NCBI RefSeq assembly: GCF_004799495.1
Contig: NZ_SSMY01000011.1
Span: forward strand, 186,001 to 250,000
From: Sphingomonas sp.
GTDB taxonomy: Bacteria; Pseudomonadota; Alphaproteobacteria; Sphingomonadales; Sphingomonadaceae
Length of the DNA: 64,000 nt
Direction: 5' to 3'
Of this stretch, positions 1-11,420 are shown one piece after another. Position numbers and translations under genes: made by a program. The notes under the pieces were generated by a model. That model saw only the letters and a program-made list of their open reading frames with translations. It did no database searches and was not told the origin of the DNA. Position 1 is the first letter of the stretch. Each line of letters opens with the position of its first letter.

Positions 1-364
1 AGGTGAACAGCGAGAGATAGGCGAAGAACCGCGGCTGGTCCGGATCCTCGTCCATATAGCCCCAGCTATAGAGGTGGACGAGCGCCGAGACGCTGGTGAC
101 GACCACTAGCATCACCGCGGTCAGGCTGTCGACGCGTAAAGCCCAGGCGACGTCGAGGTCGCCCGATTTCATCCATTCGAACACCGGCGCGACGGTCGCG
201 TCCGCCCCGCCGAGATAATGGATGAAGATCGGCCAGCTGAGCGCGCACGATGCGAACAGCGCGCCGGTCGTGACGAGCTTGGCCGGCACGTTGCCGATCG
301 CGCGATTGCCGAGGCCCGCGACGATCGCCGCGAGCAGCGGCAGGAAGACGATGAGCTGGATCAC
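1..364 (-). CDS. nuoL: NADH-quinone oxidoreductase subunit L, N-terminal part (runs off window start)
   Basis: Minus-strand translation from GTG at 364: (M)IQLIVFLPLLAAIVAGLGNRAIGNVPAK...FIHYLGGADATVAPVFEWMKSGDLDVAWALRVDSLTAVMLVVVTSVSALVHLYSWGYM; NuoL-like, directly after nuoK. Confidence 0.9.
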   Translation of the reverse strand, partial: MIQLIVFLPLLAAIVAGLGNRAIGNVPAKLVTTGALFASCALSWPIFIHYLGGADATVAPVFEWMKSGDLDVAWALRVDSLTAVMLVVVTSVSALVHLYSWGYMDEDPDQPRFFAYLSLFT

Positions 365-368
365 GCGC

Positions 369-674
369 TCACCCCTTCATCCGGCTGGGATCGTCGACCG
401 AAATCGTCCCCCGCCCGCGGAAATAGATCACCAGAATGGCGAGCCCGATCGCCGCCTCACCCGCCGCGACGGTCAGCACGAACATCGCGAACACCTGGCC
501 GACCAGATCGTGCAGATACGCCGAGAAGGCGACGAGGTTGAGGTTCACCGCGAGCAGGATCAACTCGATCGCCATCAGCATGATGATCAAATTCTTGCGG
601 TTCGCGATCAGCCCCATCACCCCCATACCAAACAGGATCGCCGCCACGACGAGATAATGCGTCAGCCCGATCAC
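369..674 (-). CDS. nuoK: NADH-quinone oxidoreductase subunit K
   Basis: (V)[50 protein letters not shown]...; GTG start overlaps nuoJ stop. Confidence 0.95.
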   Translation of the reverse strand: MIGLTHYLVVAAILFGMGVMGLIANRKNLIIMLMAIELILLAVNLNLVAFSAYLHDLVGQVFAMFVLTVAAGEAAIGLAILVIYFRGRGTISVDDPSRMKG

Positions 675-1285
675 AGCTCCACCCCCTGCCCGACCGGCGG
701 CTGCGTGTTGCGCGTGGCGTCCTGCGGACGGCGCGCGACCTGGCGACTGATCTTCTGGCCCTTCACCCCGCCGCGCGCACGATGCGTCAGCACGATCGCC
801 CCGATCATCGCGACGAGCAGCACGAGGCCCGCGCCTTCGAACACGTACAGATAACGCGAATAGAGCAGCTGGCCGATCGCCTGGATATTCGACGTATGGT
901 CGGTGGGCATCGGCGCGACACGCTGGTCGAGTTTCAGCCCGCCGGCGCCCCACGCGCCGACCGCGATGAAGATCTCGCACGCCAGCGCCACCGCGAAAGC
1001 GAGCCCGATCGCCGCATAGCGCGCGAACCCCGCGCGCAACTCGGCGAAATCGATGTCGAGCATCATCACGACGAACAGGAACAGCACCGCGACCGCGCCG
1101 ACGTAGACGATCACCAGCAGCATCGCGATGAACTCGGCGCCGACCAGCAGCATCAGCCCCGCGGCGTTGAAGAACGCCATGATCAGCCACAGCACGCTGT
1201 GCACCGGATTGCGCGACGTGATGGTCAGCGCTCCGGACAGGAGCACCATCGCGGCGAACAGGTAAAAGGCGATTGCCTGGATCAC
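671..1285 (-). CDS. nuoJ: NADH-quinone oxidoreductase subunit J
   Basis: 204 aa, multi-TM, NuoJ-like ([54 protein letters not shown]); operon context. Confidence 0.95.
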   Translation of the reverse strand: MIQAIAFYLFAAMVLLSGALTITSRNPVHSVLWLIMAFFNAAGLMLLVGAEFIAMLLVIVYVGAVAVLFLFVVMMLDIDFAELRAGFARYAAIGLAFAVALACEIFIAVGAWGAGGLKLDQRVAPMPTDHTSNIQAIGQLLYSRYLYVFEGAGLVLLVAMIGAIVLTHRARGGVKGQKISRQVARRPQDATRNTQPPVGQGVEL

Positions 1286-1318
1286 GGAATCAGGGGTCCC
1301 CGAAGAGTTGGAGCGCGA

Positions 1319-1804
1319 TTAACGGTAGGGTGCATCGGCGGCAAGGTTCGCGGCGATCGCGCGTTCCCAGCGGTCGCCATTGTCGAGCAATTTGGCCTTG
1401 TCGTAGATCAATTCCTCACGCGTTTCGGTCGAAAATTCGAAGTTCGGCCCCTCGACGATCGCATCGACCGGGCACGCTTCCTGGCACAGGCCGCAATAAA
1501 TGCACTTGGTCATGTCGATGTCGTAGCGCGTCGTGCGCCGGCTGCCGTCGTCGCGCGGCTCGGCCTCGATCGTGATCGCCAACGCGGGACAGATCGCCTC
1601 GCACAGCTTGCACGCGATGCAGCGCTCCTCGCCGTTGGGATAGCGCCGCAGCGCATGCTCGCCGCGGAAGCGGGGCGAAATCGGGTTCTTCTCGAACGGG
1701 TAATTGATCGTCGCCTTGGGCTTCCACATGTAGCGGAAGGTCAGCGCATGGGCCTTGATGAACTCCCACAGCGTGAACGACTTGATGATCTGACCGACGG
1801 TCAC
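1319..1804 (-). CDS. nuoI: NADH-quinone oxidoreductase subunit I (2x[4Fe-4S] ferredoxin)
   Basis: [12 protein letters not shown] and [12 protein letters not shown] motifs; 161 aa. Confidence 0.97.
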   Translation of the reverse strand: MTVGQIIKSFTLWEFIKAHALTFRYMWKPKATINYPFEKNPISPRFRGEHALRRYPNGEERCIACKLCEAICPALAITIEAEPRDDGSRRTTRYDIDMTKCIYCGLCQEACPVDAIVEGPNFEFSTETREELIYDKAKLLDNGDRWERAIAANLAADAPYR

Positions 1805-2622
1805 GCCTTGGTGCCTTTCATGAGCAGGAACAGCCCGTTGCGCTTCGCAACGCGGCGGAGCAGCCAGCGCGGCCAGACCTTGCGGGCGATATCGAGCGCG
1901 CGGCCCTGATGCCGCTGTCCCGCGCCGCTTTCGAGCAAGTCGCCGTGGCTGAGTTCGATCTGGATGCTCGCGTCGCGGCTCGCACCGTTCAACAACGCGA
2001 ACGCGCCGGCGGGGGTGTAGGCCTTGGTTCCGGGGCTTTCGAGGTAGCGGCTATAAACCTCCGCCAGCGACAGCGTCGGCTTGCCTTTGGCGAGACCATA
2101 GCGCGCCCACAACATCAGCCCGATCAGGCTCCATTTGTTGTAGATCATGAAGCGGAACTGCCCGCCCGGACGGAGCACGCGCAGCGCCTCGGCGAACGCC
2201 TTGGGCGTGTCCGGCGAATGGTGGAGCACGCCCCAGCTGTAGACGCGGTCGAAACTGGCGTCGGCGAACGGCAGCGCCTCGGCATTGGCGACCTGAAGGT
2301 CCGATGACAGACCCATCAGCGCAAGCCGCCGCCGCGTATGCTCGACCGCCCGCGGCGTCAGGTCGACCCCGGTGAGGTGCGCTCCGCCGCGCGCAAATTG
2401 CTCGTGATCCGCCCCAAGCCCGACGCCGATCTCCAGCACGCGCTCACCCGCCGCGTCGGCGAACCCCGCGAACGCCGGAATGTATGGCTCGAGCCGATAG
2501 CGCTCGGCCGATTGCTCGGCGTACCCCGCAACGCTCTCATCGGCGAGGAGCAAGTCCTCACCGCACGACGCGGCATCCCAGAAGTCGCGCACATCTGACA
2601 ATTTGGCGGCGGCGGCGCTCAT
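1801..2622 (-). CDS. Class I SAM-dependent methyltransferase embedded in the nuo operon
   Basis: Motif [39 protein letters not shown] and [16 protein letters not shown]; start overlaps nuoH stop and stop overlaps nuoI start. Confidence 0.88.
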   Translation of the reverse strand: MSAAAAKLSDVRDFWDAASCGEDLLLADESVAGYAEQSAERYRLEPYIPAFAGFADAAGERVLEIGVGLGADHEQFARGGAHLTGVDLTPRAVEHTRRRLALMGLSSDLQVANAEALPFADASFDRVYSWGVLHHSPDTPKAFAEALRVLRPGGQFRFMIYNKWSLIGLMLWARYGLAKGKPTLSLAEVYSRYLESPGTKAYTPAGAFALLNGASRDASIQIELSHGDLLESGAGQRHQGRALDIARKVWPRWLLRRVAKRNGLFLLMKGTKA

Positions 2623-3671
2623 CCCGGCAATCCCACGCGCTGCCACATCAAATAGCCCGACACGACGAACACGAAGATCAGCGACAGCGGCAGGAACACC
2701 TTCCACCCGAGCCGCATCAGCTGGTCATAACGATAGCGCGGGACGGTCGCCTTCACCCAGCTGAACAGGAAGAAGAAAAACAAAATCTTGGCGAACAGCC
2801 AGACGATCCCCGGCACCGCGTACATCCACCCGACGTTGAGCGGCGGCAGATACCCGCCCCAGAACAGCACCGCGTTCAGCGCGCACATCAGGATCACGTT
2901 GGCATATTCGCCGAGCCAGTAGAGCGCGAAGCTCATCGACGAATATTCGGTCTGGTACCCCGCGACGAGCTCGCTTTCGGCTTCGGTCAGATCGAACGGC
3001 GCGCGTTGCGTTTCCGCGAGCGACGAGATGAAGAACACCACCGCCATCGGGAACAGCAGCGGGTTGATGAAATTGCCGTTGACCCAGCCCCAGGCGTACC
3101 CGCGCTGCGCCTCGACGATCTCGCCGAGGTTGAAGCTCCCCGCCCACAGTACGACCGAGATCAGGACGAAGCCGATCGACACTTCGTAGCTGACCATCTG
3201 CGCGGCCGCACGCAGCGCGGAATAGAAAGGATATTTCGAGTTCGACGCCCAGCCGGCGATGATGATCCCGTACACGCCGAGGCTCGACGCCGCGAGCACG
3301 TAGAGCAGACCCACGTTGATGTTGGACAGCACCACGCCCGCCTGGAACGGCACCACCGCCCACACGATCAGCGCGACGGTGAAGGTGATGATCGGTGCGA
3401 TCAGGAACAGGCCCTTGTTCGCCGCGGACGGGATGATTGTTTCCTGCAGGAAGACCTTGAGCCCGTCGGCGAACGACTGGAGCAGCCCGAGCGGCCCGAC
3501 CACGTTTGGGCCGCGGCGGAGCGCCATCGCCGCCCAGATCTTGCGGTCGGCGTAGATGATCATCGCGACGGCGAGCATCAGCGGGAGCGCGATGACGAGT
3601 ATGTCGATGATCGTGGCGATGAACCACGCCCAGCCGTATTCCATGCCAAGATAGGTGAACCAGGAGGTCAT
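2619..3671 (-). CDS. nuoH: NADH-quinone oxidoreductase subunit H
   Basis: [20 protein letters not shown]...[26 protein letters not shown]...; internal start (ORF extends upstream) overlaps nuoG stop. Confidence 0.96.
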   Translation of the reverse strand: MTSWFTYLGMEYGWAWFIATIIDILVIALPLMLAVAMIIYADRKIWAAMALRRGPNVVGPLGLLQSFADGLKVFLQETIIPSAANKGLFLIAPIITFTVALIVWAVVPFQAGVVLSNINVGLLYVLAASSLGVYGIIIAGWASNSKYPFYSALRAAAQMVSYEVSIGFVLISVVLWAGSFNLGEIVEAQRGYAWGWVNGNFINPLLFPMAVVFFISSLAETQRAPFDLTEAESELVAGYQTEYSSMSFALYWLGEYANVILMCALNAVLFWGGYLPPLNVGWMYAVPGIVWLFAKILFFFFLFSWVKATVPRYRYDQLMRLGWKVFLPLSLIFVFVVSGYLMWQRVGLPG

Positions 3672-5686
3672 TCCGCCGCCTCCGCGAACGACTGGCCGTG
3701 GATGAGTTCGGCCGAGCATTGCTGCATCGTCGGGCTGGCGCGGCAGATCGCGTTGGTGAGGTAGAAATCCTGGATCGGATAACCGGTGATCGTGCCTTCC
3801 GTCTTGGCGTCGAGCTTAGGCGGGCTCCAGTCGAACTTGGCCAGACCGAGCTGGCCGAGCGCCGGCGTGTCGAGCGCCATCTGCGCGCGGAGTTCCTCGA
3901 GACTATCGAACGGCAACGTCACCTTCAGCGTGTCGCTAAGCGCACGCAGGATCGTCCAGTCCTCGCGTGCATCGCCCGGCGGGAAGACCGCCCGCTCGCC
4001 ACGCTGCACGCGACCCTCGAGGTTGACGTAGGTGCCCGATTTCTCGGCATAGCTCGCGCCCGGCAGCACGACGTCGGCCGCCGCCGCGCCCTTGTCGCCG
4101 TGATGCCCGACATAGACCGTGAAGCTCTTGTCGAGCCTGGCAAAATCGACCTCGTCCGCGCCCATCAGGAACACCAGCTTGGGCGCCGCGGCGTAGATAT
4201 CGGCGATCCCGCCCGGCTGACCCGCACCGAGCATCAGTCCACCCATCCGGCTGGCCGAGAAATGCAGCACGTTGAACCCGTTCCAAGCCGTGCCGTCCTC
4301 CAGCGTGCGGATCAGCCCGAACGTGTCGGCGAACTTGAGCGCCGCGCCGTGCGCGCGCTTCACCGCCAGGCCGCCGACGATCACCATCGGCGCCTTGGCG
4401 TTCTTGAACGCCTCCGCGGCCGCCTTGGGTAAGTTGCCGATCAGCGACAGGTCGTCGCCGATCCATTCGGTCTTGTACGTCAGATCGGTTTCCGGCCCGA
4501 TCGCAAAGACTTTCGCGCCTTTCTTGACGGCCTTTCTGATCCGCGTGTTGACCAGCGGCGCTTCCCAGCGGACGTTCGACCCGATCAACAGGATGGCGTC
4601 GGCGCGCTCGACACCGGCAATCGTCGTGTTGAAATTGACCGCGGCCAAGCTCGACACGTCATAGTCCGCGCCGGTCTGGCGCCCTTCGATCAGGCTCCCG
4701 CCCATCGCCTTGACCAGCGCCTTGGCCGCGAAGATCGTTTCGCAATCGACGAGATCACCGTGCACCGCCGCGACGCTTTTGCCGGCTTTCACCGCCACGA
4801 TTGCCGCGAACGCTTCGTCCCAGCTCGCCGCGACCAGCTTCCCGCCGCGCCGCACATAGGGCCGGTCGAGCCGCCGTCGCACGAGGCCGTCGACCGCATG
4901 CCGCGTCTTGTCGCTCGCCCACTCCTCGTTGACGTCGTCGTTGACGCGCGGCAGCGCGCGGAGCACCTGCCGCCCGCGGCTGTCGAGGCGAATGTTCGTC
5001 CCGACCGCGTCCATCACGTCGATTGCCAGCGTCTTCTTCAATTCCCACGGTCGCGCCTCGAACGCGTAGGGCTTCGACGTCAAGGCGCCGACCGGGCATA
5101 AGTCCACGACATTGCCCGACAATTCGCTCGTCACCGCGCTTTCGAGGTACGACGTGATCTGCATGTCCTCGCCGCGGTAGATCGCGCCGATTTCCTCGAC
5201 CCCCGCGACTTCCTCGGCGAAGCGGATGCAGCGCGTGCACTGGATACAGCGAGTCATCACCGTCTTGACGATCGGCCCCATGTATTTCTCGGTCACCGCG
5301 CGCTTGTTCTCGTCGTAGCGCGAATGACCACGGCCATAGGCGATCGACTGATCCTGCAAGTCGCACTCGCCGCCCTGGTCACAGATCGGGCAGTCGAGCG
5401 GGTGGTTGATCAGCAGGAATTCCATCACGCCTTCGCGCGCATTCTTGACCATCGGGGTGTTGGTGAACACCTCCTGCCCGTCGCCCGCGGGCAGCGCGCA
5501 CGACGCCTGCGGCTTGGGCGGCCCAGGCTTCACTTCGACCAGGCACATCCGGCAATTGCCGGCGATCGACAGCCGCTCGTGATAACAGAAGCGCGGGATT
5601 TCCTTGCCCGCGGCCTCGCACGCCTGCAGCACGGTGGCGCCCGCGGGGACTTCGATATCGATCCCGTCTACCTTGAGCTTCGGCAT
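3668..5686 (-). CDS. nuoG: NADH-quinone oxidoreductase subunit G
   Basis: 672 aa; 2Fe-2[46 protein letters not shown] motifs. Confidence 0.97.
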   Translation of the reverse strand: MPKLKVDGIDIEVPAGATVLQACEAAGKEIPRFCYHERLSIAGNCRMCLVEVKPGPPKPQASCALPAGDGQEVFTNTPMVKNAREGVMEFLLINHPLDCPICDQGGECDLQDQSIAYGRGHSRYDENKRAVTEKYMGPIVKTVMTRCIQCTRCIRFAEEVAGVEEIGAIYRGEDMQITSYLESAVTSELSGNVVDLCPVGALTSKPYAFEARPWELKKTLAIDVMDAVGTNIRLDSRGRQVLRALPRVNDDVNEEWASDKTRHAVDGLVRRRLDRPYVRRGGKLVAASWDEAFAAIVAVKAGKSVAAVHGDLVDCETIFAAKALVKAMGGSLIEGRQTGADYDVSSLAAVNFNTTIAGVERADAILLIGSNVRWEAPLVNTRIRKAVKKGAKVFAIGPETDLTYKTEWIGDDLSLIGNLPKAAAEAFKNAKAPMVIVGGLAVKRAHGAALKFADTFGLIRTLEDGTAWNGFNVLHFSASRMGGLMLGAGQPGGIADIYAAAPKLVFLMGADEVDFARLDKSFTVYVGHHGDKGAAAADVVLPGASYAEKSGTYVNLEGRVQRGERAVFPPGDAREDWTILRALSDTLKVTLPFDSLEELRAQMALDTPALGQLGLAKFDWSPPKLDAKTEGTITGYPIQDFYLTNAICRASPTMQQCSAELIHGQSFAEAAE

Positions 5687-5689
5687 CGT

Positions 5690-6382
5690 TCAGCGTCCTT
5701 CCGCCACGGCAGGGCGGCGTTGCAAATACAGCGCTTCGGCGGCCCAGCCATGAATCGCCGTACCGGTCATGTCGATCCGCCCCATGCCCCGCGCACAACC
5801 GTTGAGGACAGGCGCGAACGCCCGACCGGCCTCGGCTTCGGTCGTCGACAGCCGCTTCGACCGCACCAGCCGGTCGGCAATGACCGGATCCAGTGCCGCC
5901 GCACAGCGGACGACGACATAGCCGGGCGGCAACCCAGCATTGCCTAGGGCCGGCGCAGGCACCGGGCTGGCGGGTGGGCTGGCCTTCGCAAGATCAAGAT
6001 AGAGCCGCGTCGCGATCGCGCCGCGCAGCGCGCGTCGGGGAAACGCCACTTGCTGGCGCTGCCCAGCAAGCTGACCGGCCGCCTGCGCCACGCTGAGGCG
6101 TCCCAACGCGACCTCAGCCGATAGTTCATCGGCCGCCAGCGTCGGACCGAATTGGAAGCAATTGCCATGCTTTTTGAAGAGCAGGTCGAGTTGAGCCTGC
6201 TCGGCCGCACTGTCGGGCGCGGTATCGATCACCATCGCGGCCTCGCGCGGCGCGGCGCGGACAGCGCATTGCGCGAACTTGGCGAGCACTTTTTCCCCGT
6301 CCATGCTCGCCTTCTGCTGCGCGAAGGCGGGCGCACCCAGTATGGGTGCCATGACGGCGAACAACGCGATGCCGTACTTCAT
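5690..6382 (-). CDS. Secreted/periplasmic 4-Cys protein, paralogue 1 of 3 (uncharacterised)
   Basis: 230 aa, signal peptide MKYGIALFAVMAPILGAPAFAQ; C-x35-C twice; 4 nt upstream of nuoG; aligns with the two next ORFs. Confidence 0.8.
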   Translation of the reverse strand: MKYGIALFAVMAPILGAPAFAQQKASMDGEKVLAKFAQCAVRAAPREAAMVIDTAPDSAAEQAQLDLLFKKHGNCFQFGPTLAADELSAEVALGRLSVAQAAGQLAGQRQQVAFPRRALRGAIATRLYLDLAKASPPASPVPAPALGNAGLPPGYVVVRCAAALDPVIADRLVRSKRLSTTEAEAGRAFAPVLNGCARGMGRIDMTGTAIHGWAAEALYLQRRPAVAEGR

Positions 6383-6448
6383 GCCGCCATCTCGGGCGGC
6401 AGGCGGCGTGCGCCGGTCGGAAAGTGGGGCGTATTCATCGCGAACGTC

Positions 6449-7042
6449 TTACTTGGACACCATGTGATAGAGCGGCTCGGCGACGATCAACCGAAGGTCG
6501 TCGCGCTTCACCGTGAAATTCTTGCCCGGCGCCAGGCAGTCGTTGAGCGCCGGAGTCAAAGCGCGGATCGCCGCACGCTCGCCGACGCTGCCGCGCGTCG
6601 AGCGGGCAAGGTCCAGCGCGCCGACCGGGTTGAGCGCCACGACGCAATCGCCGAACTGGCGGATCGAGACGAGGTTGCGGTCGTACCCCCAACTGCCTTC
6701 GCTTACGGTGAGGGCCCAACTCGCGCGTGGCGGGGGCGATGCCGCGTCGAACCGGCCGCGCTCCAACCAGTTCATCAGCGCTGCGTTGGCGATCTCCGCG
6801 CGCTCGCGCCACGCGAATTGGCCGCCCATCCGCCGGTTGTCGTTGCACCCGCCATACAAATCCATGAGCTTCGCGCCGGCGCGGCGTTCGCTTTCGGAAC
6901 CGGGCAAGGTCGCGAGCAGCATCTTCGCGTCATGCGCGTCGTTGTCGACGACGCATTGCGCGACGTCGTAGCCATCGCTGGCATGCGCGGGCAGCGCGAC
7001 GAAGGCGCCGAGCAATGCGGCGATCACAAGCGGATATTTCAT
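6449..7042 (-). CDS. Secreted/periplasmic 4-Cys protein, paralogue 2 of 3 (uncharacterised)
   Basis: 197 aa from MKYPLVIAALLGAFVALPAHA; C-x35-C twice plus a later-module tail LIVAEPLY; the track ORF start at 7813 is too far upstream. Confidence 0.8.
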   Translation of the reverse strand: MKYPLVIAALLGAFVALPAHASDGYDVAQCVVDNDAHDAKMLLATLPGSESERRAGAKLMDLYGGCNDNRRMGGQFAWRERAEIANAALMNWLERGRFDAASPPPRASWALTVSEGSWGYDRNLVSIRQFGDCVVALNPVGALDLARSTRGSVGERAAIRALTPALNDCLAPGKNFTVKRDDLRLIVAEPLYHMVSK

Positions 7043-7086
7043 GTGGCGGCCTCCTGTTCTTGACGCGGGGAAAATCGGATTCGACA

Positions 7087-7752
7087 TCACTTTGCCCCCA
7101 CTGCCCTGGTCTTGTCGCTCAACGCGACGGTGCGCTTGTACAGCGCCTCCGCCACCGTCGCCTGCAATCCCCAGCGCGTCAGTCGCACCTGCTGCTTGGG
7201 CGGCAGGCAGTCGGCCAGGGTCGGCCGAAGCGTCGCCAGTGCCGCGTCTTCGTTGCGCGAGGCGGGGGTGGCCATTACCAGATCGCGCGCCGCCGCGGGC
7301 GCCAGCTTGGCGACGCACCCGCCGAACGTGATCGACGGCGCCGCGTCGACTTCCTCGCCGGGCTGGCCATTCGCGGGAATGACCGCCGCGCGCGCGCCCT
7401 GCGAAAGATAGCCGAACTCCCGCACGTACATCGCGCGGTAGATCGCGCCGCGGAACAACGGCGGCGACATCCTCAGCTTGCCCGCGAACAGGCAATCGTC
7501 GGTCGCGAGCTTGCGCAGCGCGCCGTCGGTTGCCGCATCGTCGCCCAGCGCCAGCGCCCGCTGCACGCCGCCCAGATGCTGCATCACGACGCAATAGCCG
7601 TATTGGTTCAGCATCTCGCGCGCCTTGTCGTTGTCGGACAGCGGCCGGTCCGAGGGCATCGCGGCATAGGGCGTCGGCAACGCATATTGCGCGCTGGCCG
7701 GTGACACCCAGCACACGGCAAGCGCCGACAGGACGGCCAGCCGCTTGGTCAC
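7087..7752 (-). CDS. Secreted/periplasmic 4-Cys protein, paralogue 3 of 3 (uncharacterised)
   Basis: 221 aa, signal peptide [22 protein letters not shown]; Cys-pair modules; start overlaps nuoF stop by 4 nt. Confidence 0.8.
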   Translation of the reverse strand: MTKRLAVLSALAVCWVSPASAQYALPTPYAAMPSDRPLSDNDKAREMLNQYGYCVVMQHLGGVQRALALGDDAATDGALRKLATDDCLFAGKLRMSPPLFRGAIYRAMYVREFGYLSQGARAAVIPANGQPGEEVDAAPSITFGGCVAKLAPAAARDLVMATPASRNEDAALATLRPTLADCLPPKQQVRLTRWGLQATVAEALYKRTVALSDKTRAVGAK

Positions 7753-9053
7753 TCCGCGGCCTCCTGCATCGGCGACAGATCGCCACCCTGCGCTTCGGCG
7801 ATGCGCCGCTCAATTTCGGGACGGAAATGCTTGATCAGGCCCTGGATCGGCCACGCCGCGGCGTCGCCCAGCGCGCAGATCGTGTGACCTTCGACCTGCT
7901 TGGTCACGCTGTAGAGCGTGTCGATCTCCGACACGTCGGCGTCGCCGGTGCGCAGCCGCTCCATCACGCGCCACATCCAGCCGGTGCCCTCCCGGCACGG
8001 CGTGCACTGGCCGCAGCTTTCGTGCTTGTAGAAATAGGAGATGCGGCTGATCGCGCGGACGATGTCGGTCGACTTGTCCATGACGATCACCGCCGCGGTG
8101 CCGAGCCCCGACCCGACCGCCTTCAGCCCGTCGAAGTCCATCGGGCAATCCATGATGTCCTTGGCCGGGACCAAGGGCACCGACGACCCGCCGGGGATCA
8201 CCGCGAGCAAATTGTCCCACCCGCCGCGGATGCCGCCGCAATGCTCGTCGATCAGTTGACGGAACGGGATCGACATCGCGTCCTCGACGACGCAGGGGCG
8301 GTTCACATGGCCGCTGATCTGGAACAGCTTGGTGCCCTTGTTGTTCTCCGCGCCGAAGCTCGCGAACCATTCGGGGCCGCGGTGCAGGATCGTCGGCACC
8401 ACCGCGATCGATTCGACGTTGTTGACCGTGGTCGGGCAGCCGTAGAGGCCGGCACCCGCCGGGAACGGCGGCTTCAGGCGCGGCTGGCCCTTCTTGCCCT
8501 CCAGGCTTTCGAGCATCGCGGTCTCTTCGCCGCAAATGTACGCGCCCGCCCCGCGGTGGCAGAACACGTCGAAATCGTACCCCGATCCGCACGCATTCTT
8601 GCCGATCAGCCCGGCGTCGTAAGCCTCGGCGATCGCCGCGAAGAGCACCTCCGCCTCGCGGATATATTCGCCGCGGATGTAGATGTACGCGGCACGCGCG
8701 CGCATCGCATAACCGGCAACCAGCGCGCCTTCGATCAGCTTGTGCGGATCGTGGCGGATGATCTCGCGGTCCTTGCACGATCCAGGCTCGGATTCGTCGG
8801 CGTTGATCACCAGGAAATTTGGACGATCGGGTCGCGGCTCCTTGGGCATGAAGCCCCACTTCGTGCCGGTCGGGAACCCCGCCCCGCCGCGCCCGCGCAG
8901 GCCCGACGCCTTGATCCGGTCGATGATCGTGTCGGCGCCGATCTCGAGCAGCTTTTTGGTGTTGTCCCAATCGCCACGCGCACGCGCCGCCAGCAGCGTC
9001 CAGGGCTGAAACCCGTAGACGTTGGTGAAGATGCGGTCCTTGTCGGCGAGCAT
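7749..9053 (-). CDS. nuoF: NADH-quinone oxidoreductase subunit F
   Basis: [18 protein letters not shown] (NADH/FMN binding) and [15 protein letters not shown] Fe-S motif; start M of [14 protein letters not shown]. Confidence 0.97.
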   Translation of the reverse strand: MLADKDRIFTNVYGFQPWTLLAARARGDWDNTKKLLEIGADTIIDRIKASGLRGRGGAGFPTGTKWGFMPKEPRPDRPNFLVINADESEPGSCKDREIIRHDPHKLIEGALVAGYAMRARAAYIYIRGEYIREAEVLFAAIAEAYDAGLIGKNACGSGYDFDVFCHRGAGAYICGEETAMLESLEGKKGQPRLKPPFPAGAGLYGCPTTVNNVESIAVVPTILHRGPEWFASFGAENNKGTKLFQISGHVNRPCVVEDAMSIPFRQLIDEHCGGIRGGWDNLLAVIPGGSSVPLVPAKDIMDCPMDFDGLKAVGSGLGTAAVIVMDKSTDIVRAISRISYFYKHESCGQCTPCREGTGWMWRVMERLRTGDADVSEIDTLYSVTKQVEGHTICALGDAAAWPIQGLIKHFRPEIERRIAEAQGGDLSPMQEAAE

Positions 9054-9145
9054 CAGCGGCGCCCCCGCTTTTTGGCGGCGGCGACGATGCACACGAACGC
9101 GCCACTAAACGCGGCGATGATGGCGGCAAGTTGCGCCGAGGTCAT
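9053..9145 (-). CDS. 30-aa putative single-TM microprotein in nuoE-nuoF interval
   Basis: [30 protein letters not shown]; start overlaps upstream ORF stop, stop overlaps nuoF ATG (TGATG). Confidence 0.5.
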   Translation of the reverse strand: MTSAQLAAIIAAFSGAFVCIVAAAKKRGRR

Positions 9146-9309
9146 CGCCGTCCCCCCATCGCGCCGCGGATGAAATAGAACAGCACCAGCACGATCCCCA
9201 CCGTGACGATCAGCCCGATCAGCGCGAATGCGACCTTCAGCACGATACCGAGCACGATCAGCGCGCCGATGATCGCGAACAATGCGATGATGGGGTTTTG
9301 CCCGCGCAT
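9142..9309 (-). CDS. 55-aa putative membrane microprotein in nuoE-nuoF interval
   Basis: [58 protein letters not shown] overlaps nuoE TGA. Confidence 0.6.
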   Translation of the reverse strand: MRGQNPIIALFAIIGALIVLGIVLKVAFALIGLIVTVGIVLVLFYFIRGAMGGRR

Positions 9310-9974
9310 CACCATTCCCCCCGATAATCGTGGTTGGCGTCGACCATCTCTTTCAGCGTCGTCGGCCCACCCTCGGGACAGCTCGCGCGGCGGCCGATGG
9401 TCGATCCGGCGGGCGGCGTTTCGCCCCGCGCCAGCGCCTCGAGCACACCGATCGTGCGGTCGTAGTCGAGATCCTCGTAATTATCGTCGTTGATCTGGAC
9501 CATCGGCGCGTTGGCGCACACGCCCAGGCACTCGACCTCGGTCAGCGTGAACAGCCCATCGGGCGTCGTCCTGCCCTTGACCAGCCCATGGTTCTTGCAC
9601 GCCGCGAGCACGTCATCCGACCCCGCCAGTAGGCACGGCGTCGTCCCGCACACCTGGACGTGATAGCGACCGACCGGCGCCATGTTGAACATCGTGTAGA
9701 AGCTGACGACTTCGTACACGCGCATGTACGGCACGCCGATCTGGCGTGCGACGAACTCGATCACCGGCACCGGCAGCCAGCCTTGCGTGTCGGTCTCCGC
9801 CCCAACCTGCCGCTGCGCGAGATCGAGCAATGGGATCGAGGCCGATTGCTCACGCCCCGCCGGATAGCGGCCGAGGATTTCCTTCGCCTTGGCGGCATTC
9901 GCGTCGGTCCACGCAAAATCGCCCCAGCGCACGCGGGTTTCGGCTTCGTCGGGGATTTGAGGGGTTTCAGCCAT
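9309..9974 (-). CDS. nuoE: NADH-quinone oxidoreductase subunit E (24 kDa)
   Basis: VYEVVSFYTMFNMAPVGRYHVQVCGTTPC...ECLGVCANAPM 2Fe-2S motif. Confidence 0.96.
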   Translation of the reverse strand: MAETPQIPDEAETRVRWGDFAWTDANAAKAKEILGRYPAGREQSASIPLLDLAQRQVGAETDTQGWLPVPVIEFVARQIGVPYMRVYEVVSFYTMFNMAPVGRYHVQVCGTTPCLLAGSDDVLAACKNHGLVKGRTTPDGLFTLTEVECLGVCANAPMVQINDDNYEDLDYDRTIGVLEALARGETPPAGSTIGRRASCPEGGPTTLKEMVDANHDYRGEW

Positions 9975-10188
9975 CGTTATTCTTATTCCTGCGGCGCCGC
10001 GCAGCGCCCGCATAAATCGGGATCAGCGACACGTAGATCGGGAGCAGCGCAATCAACACCGTGTGCGGCCCGCTCGACGGCCCGGCCTTATGCGACGTTG
10101 GCGCAAGGAACGCGATCAATGCGCCCGCCACCAACGCGACGAGAGCGACGGCAATCAAAATAATTTTATTGCGCGAGCGAAGCATCAC
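9967..10188 (-). CDS. 73-aa putative two-TM membrane protein between nuoD and nuoE
   Basis: [73 protein letters not shown]; overlaps nuoD stop (4 nt) and nuoE start (8 nt). Confidence 0.65.
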   Translation of the reverse strand: MMLRSRNKIILIAVALVALVAGALIAFLAPTSHKAGPSSGPHTVLIALLPIYVSLIPIYAGAARRRRNKNNDG

Positions 10189-11420
10189 CGGTCACACTCC
10201 CCGAACACGATGTCGAGCGCGCCCAATATCGCCGTCGTATCGGCCAGCATGTGGCCCTTCGACATGAAATCCATCGCCTGGAGGTGACTGAACGCGGTCG
10301 GGCGGATCTTGCAGCGATACGGCTTGTTGCTGCCGTCGGCGACGAGATAGACGCCGAACTCGCCCTTGGGGCTTTCGGTCGCGACGTACACGTCGCCGGC
10401 GGGGACGTGATAGCCCTCGGTGAACAGCTTGAAGTGATGGATCAGCGCTTCCATCGACTGCTTCATCTCGGCGCGCTTGGGCGGCACGACCTTGCGGTCG
10501 TCGCTCGCGATCGGACCGGCGGGCATTTCCGACAGGCACTGCTTCATGATGCGGACCGACTGGCGGACTTCCTCGACGCGGACCATGAAGCGGTCGTAGC
10601 AATCGCCGCGCGTGCCGACCGGCACGTCGAAGTCCATCTTCGCGTAGACGTCGTACGGCTGCGACTTGCGCAAATCCCACGGGATGCCCGACCCGCGGAT
10701 CATCGGTCCGGAGAAGCCCCAGCGCACCGCATCCTCGCGGCTGACCACCGCGATGTCGACGTTGCGCTGCTTGAAGATGCGGTTGTCGGCGACCAGGCTG
10801 ATCGCGTCCTCGAACAATCGTGGCACGCGCGTGTCGAGCCAGTCGGCGATGTCGGTCAGCAGCTTGAGCGGTACGTCCTGATGCACCCCGCCCGGCCGCA
10901 GGTAATTGTGGTGCATCCGCGCGCCCGACGCGCGTTCGAAGAAGTTGAGGCAGTCCTCGCGCAACTCGAACATCCACAGGTTCGGCGTCATCGCGCCGAC
11001 GTCCATCACGTGGCTGCCGAGGTTGAGCATGTGGTTCGAAATGCGTGTCAGCTCGGCGAAGAACACGCGGAGGTACTGCGCACGAATGGGCACTTCCAAG
11101 TCGAGCAACTTTTCGACCGCGAGCACGAAACTGTGCTCCATGCACATCGGAGAGCAGTAATCGAGCCGGTCGAAATAGGGCAGCGCCTGCGCGTACGTCT
11201 TATATTCGATCAATTTCTCGGTGCCGCGGTGAAGCAGGCCCACGTGCGGGTCGACGCGCTCGACGATCTCGCCGTCGAGCTCCATGACGAGGCGAAGCAC
11301 GCCGTGCGCGGCGGGATGCTGCGGCCCGAAATTGATCGTGTAGTTCTGGATCTGCACGTCGCCCGTGGCCGGGTCTTCGGCGTCCTCGCGGCCCAACATC
11401 TGGTCGAGGGCATCGCTCAT
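10185..11420 (-). CDS. nuoD: NADH-quinone oxidoreductase subunit D (49 kDa)
   Basis: [43 protein letters not shown] signature; 411 aa. Confidence 0.97.
   Translation of the reverse strand: MSDALDQMLGREDAEDPATGDVQIQNYTINFGPQHPAAHGVLRLVMELDGEIVERVDPHVGLLHRGTEKLIEYKTYAQALPYFDRLDYCSPMCMEHSFVLAVEKLLDLEVPIRAQYLRVFFAELTRISNHMLNLGSHVMDVGAMTPNLWMFELREDCLNFFERASGARMHHNYLRPGGVHQDVPLKLLTDIADWLDTRVPRLFEDAISLVADNRIFKQRNVDIAVVSREDAVRWGFSGPMIRGSGIPWDLRKSQPYDVYAKMDFDVPVGTRGDCYDRFMVRVEEVRQSVRIMKQCLSEMPAGPIASDDRKVVPPKRAEMKQSMEALIHHFKLFTEGYHVPAGDVYVATESPKGEFGVYLVADGSNKPYRCKIRPTAFSHLQAMDFMSKGHMLADTTAILGALDIVFGECDR

Noticed and set aside
2484-3764. 426-aa plus-strand ORF opposite nuoH
   Set aside because: Antisense shadow of nuoH; Arg/His/Asp-rich composition typical of high-GC reverse frames, no recognisable domain
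6449-7813. 454-aa ORF in the nuoF-nuoG interval
   Set aside because: N-terminal half is out-of-frame reading of the 7087-7752 gene; real start with signal peptide at 7042
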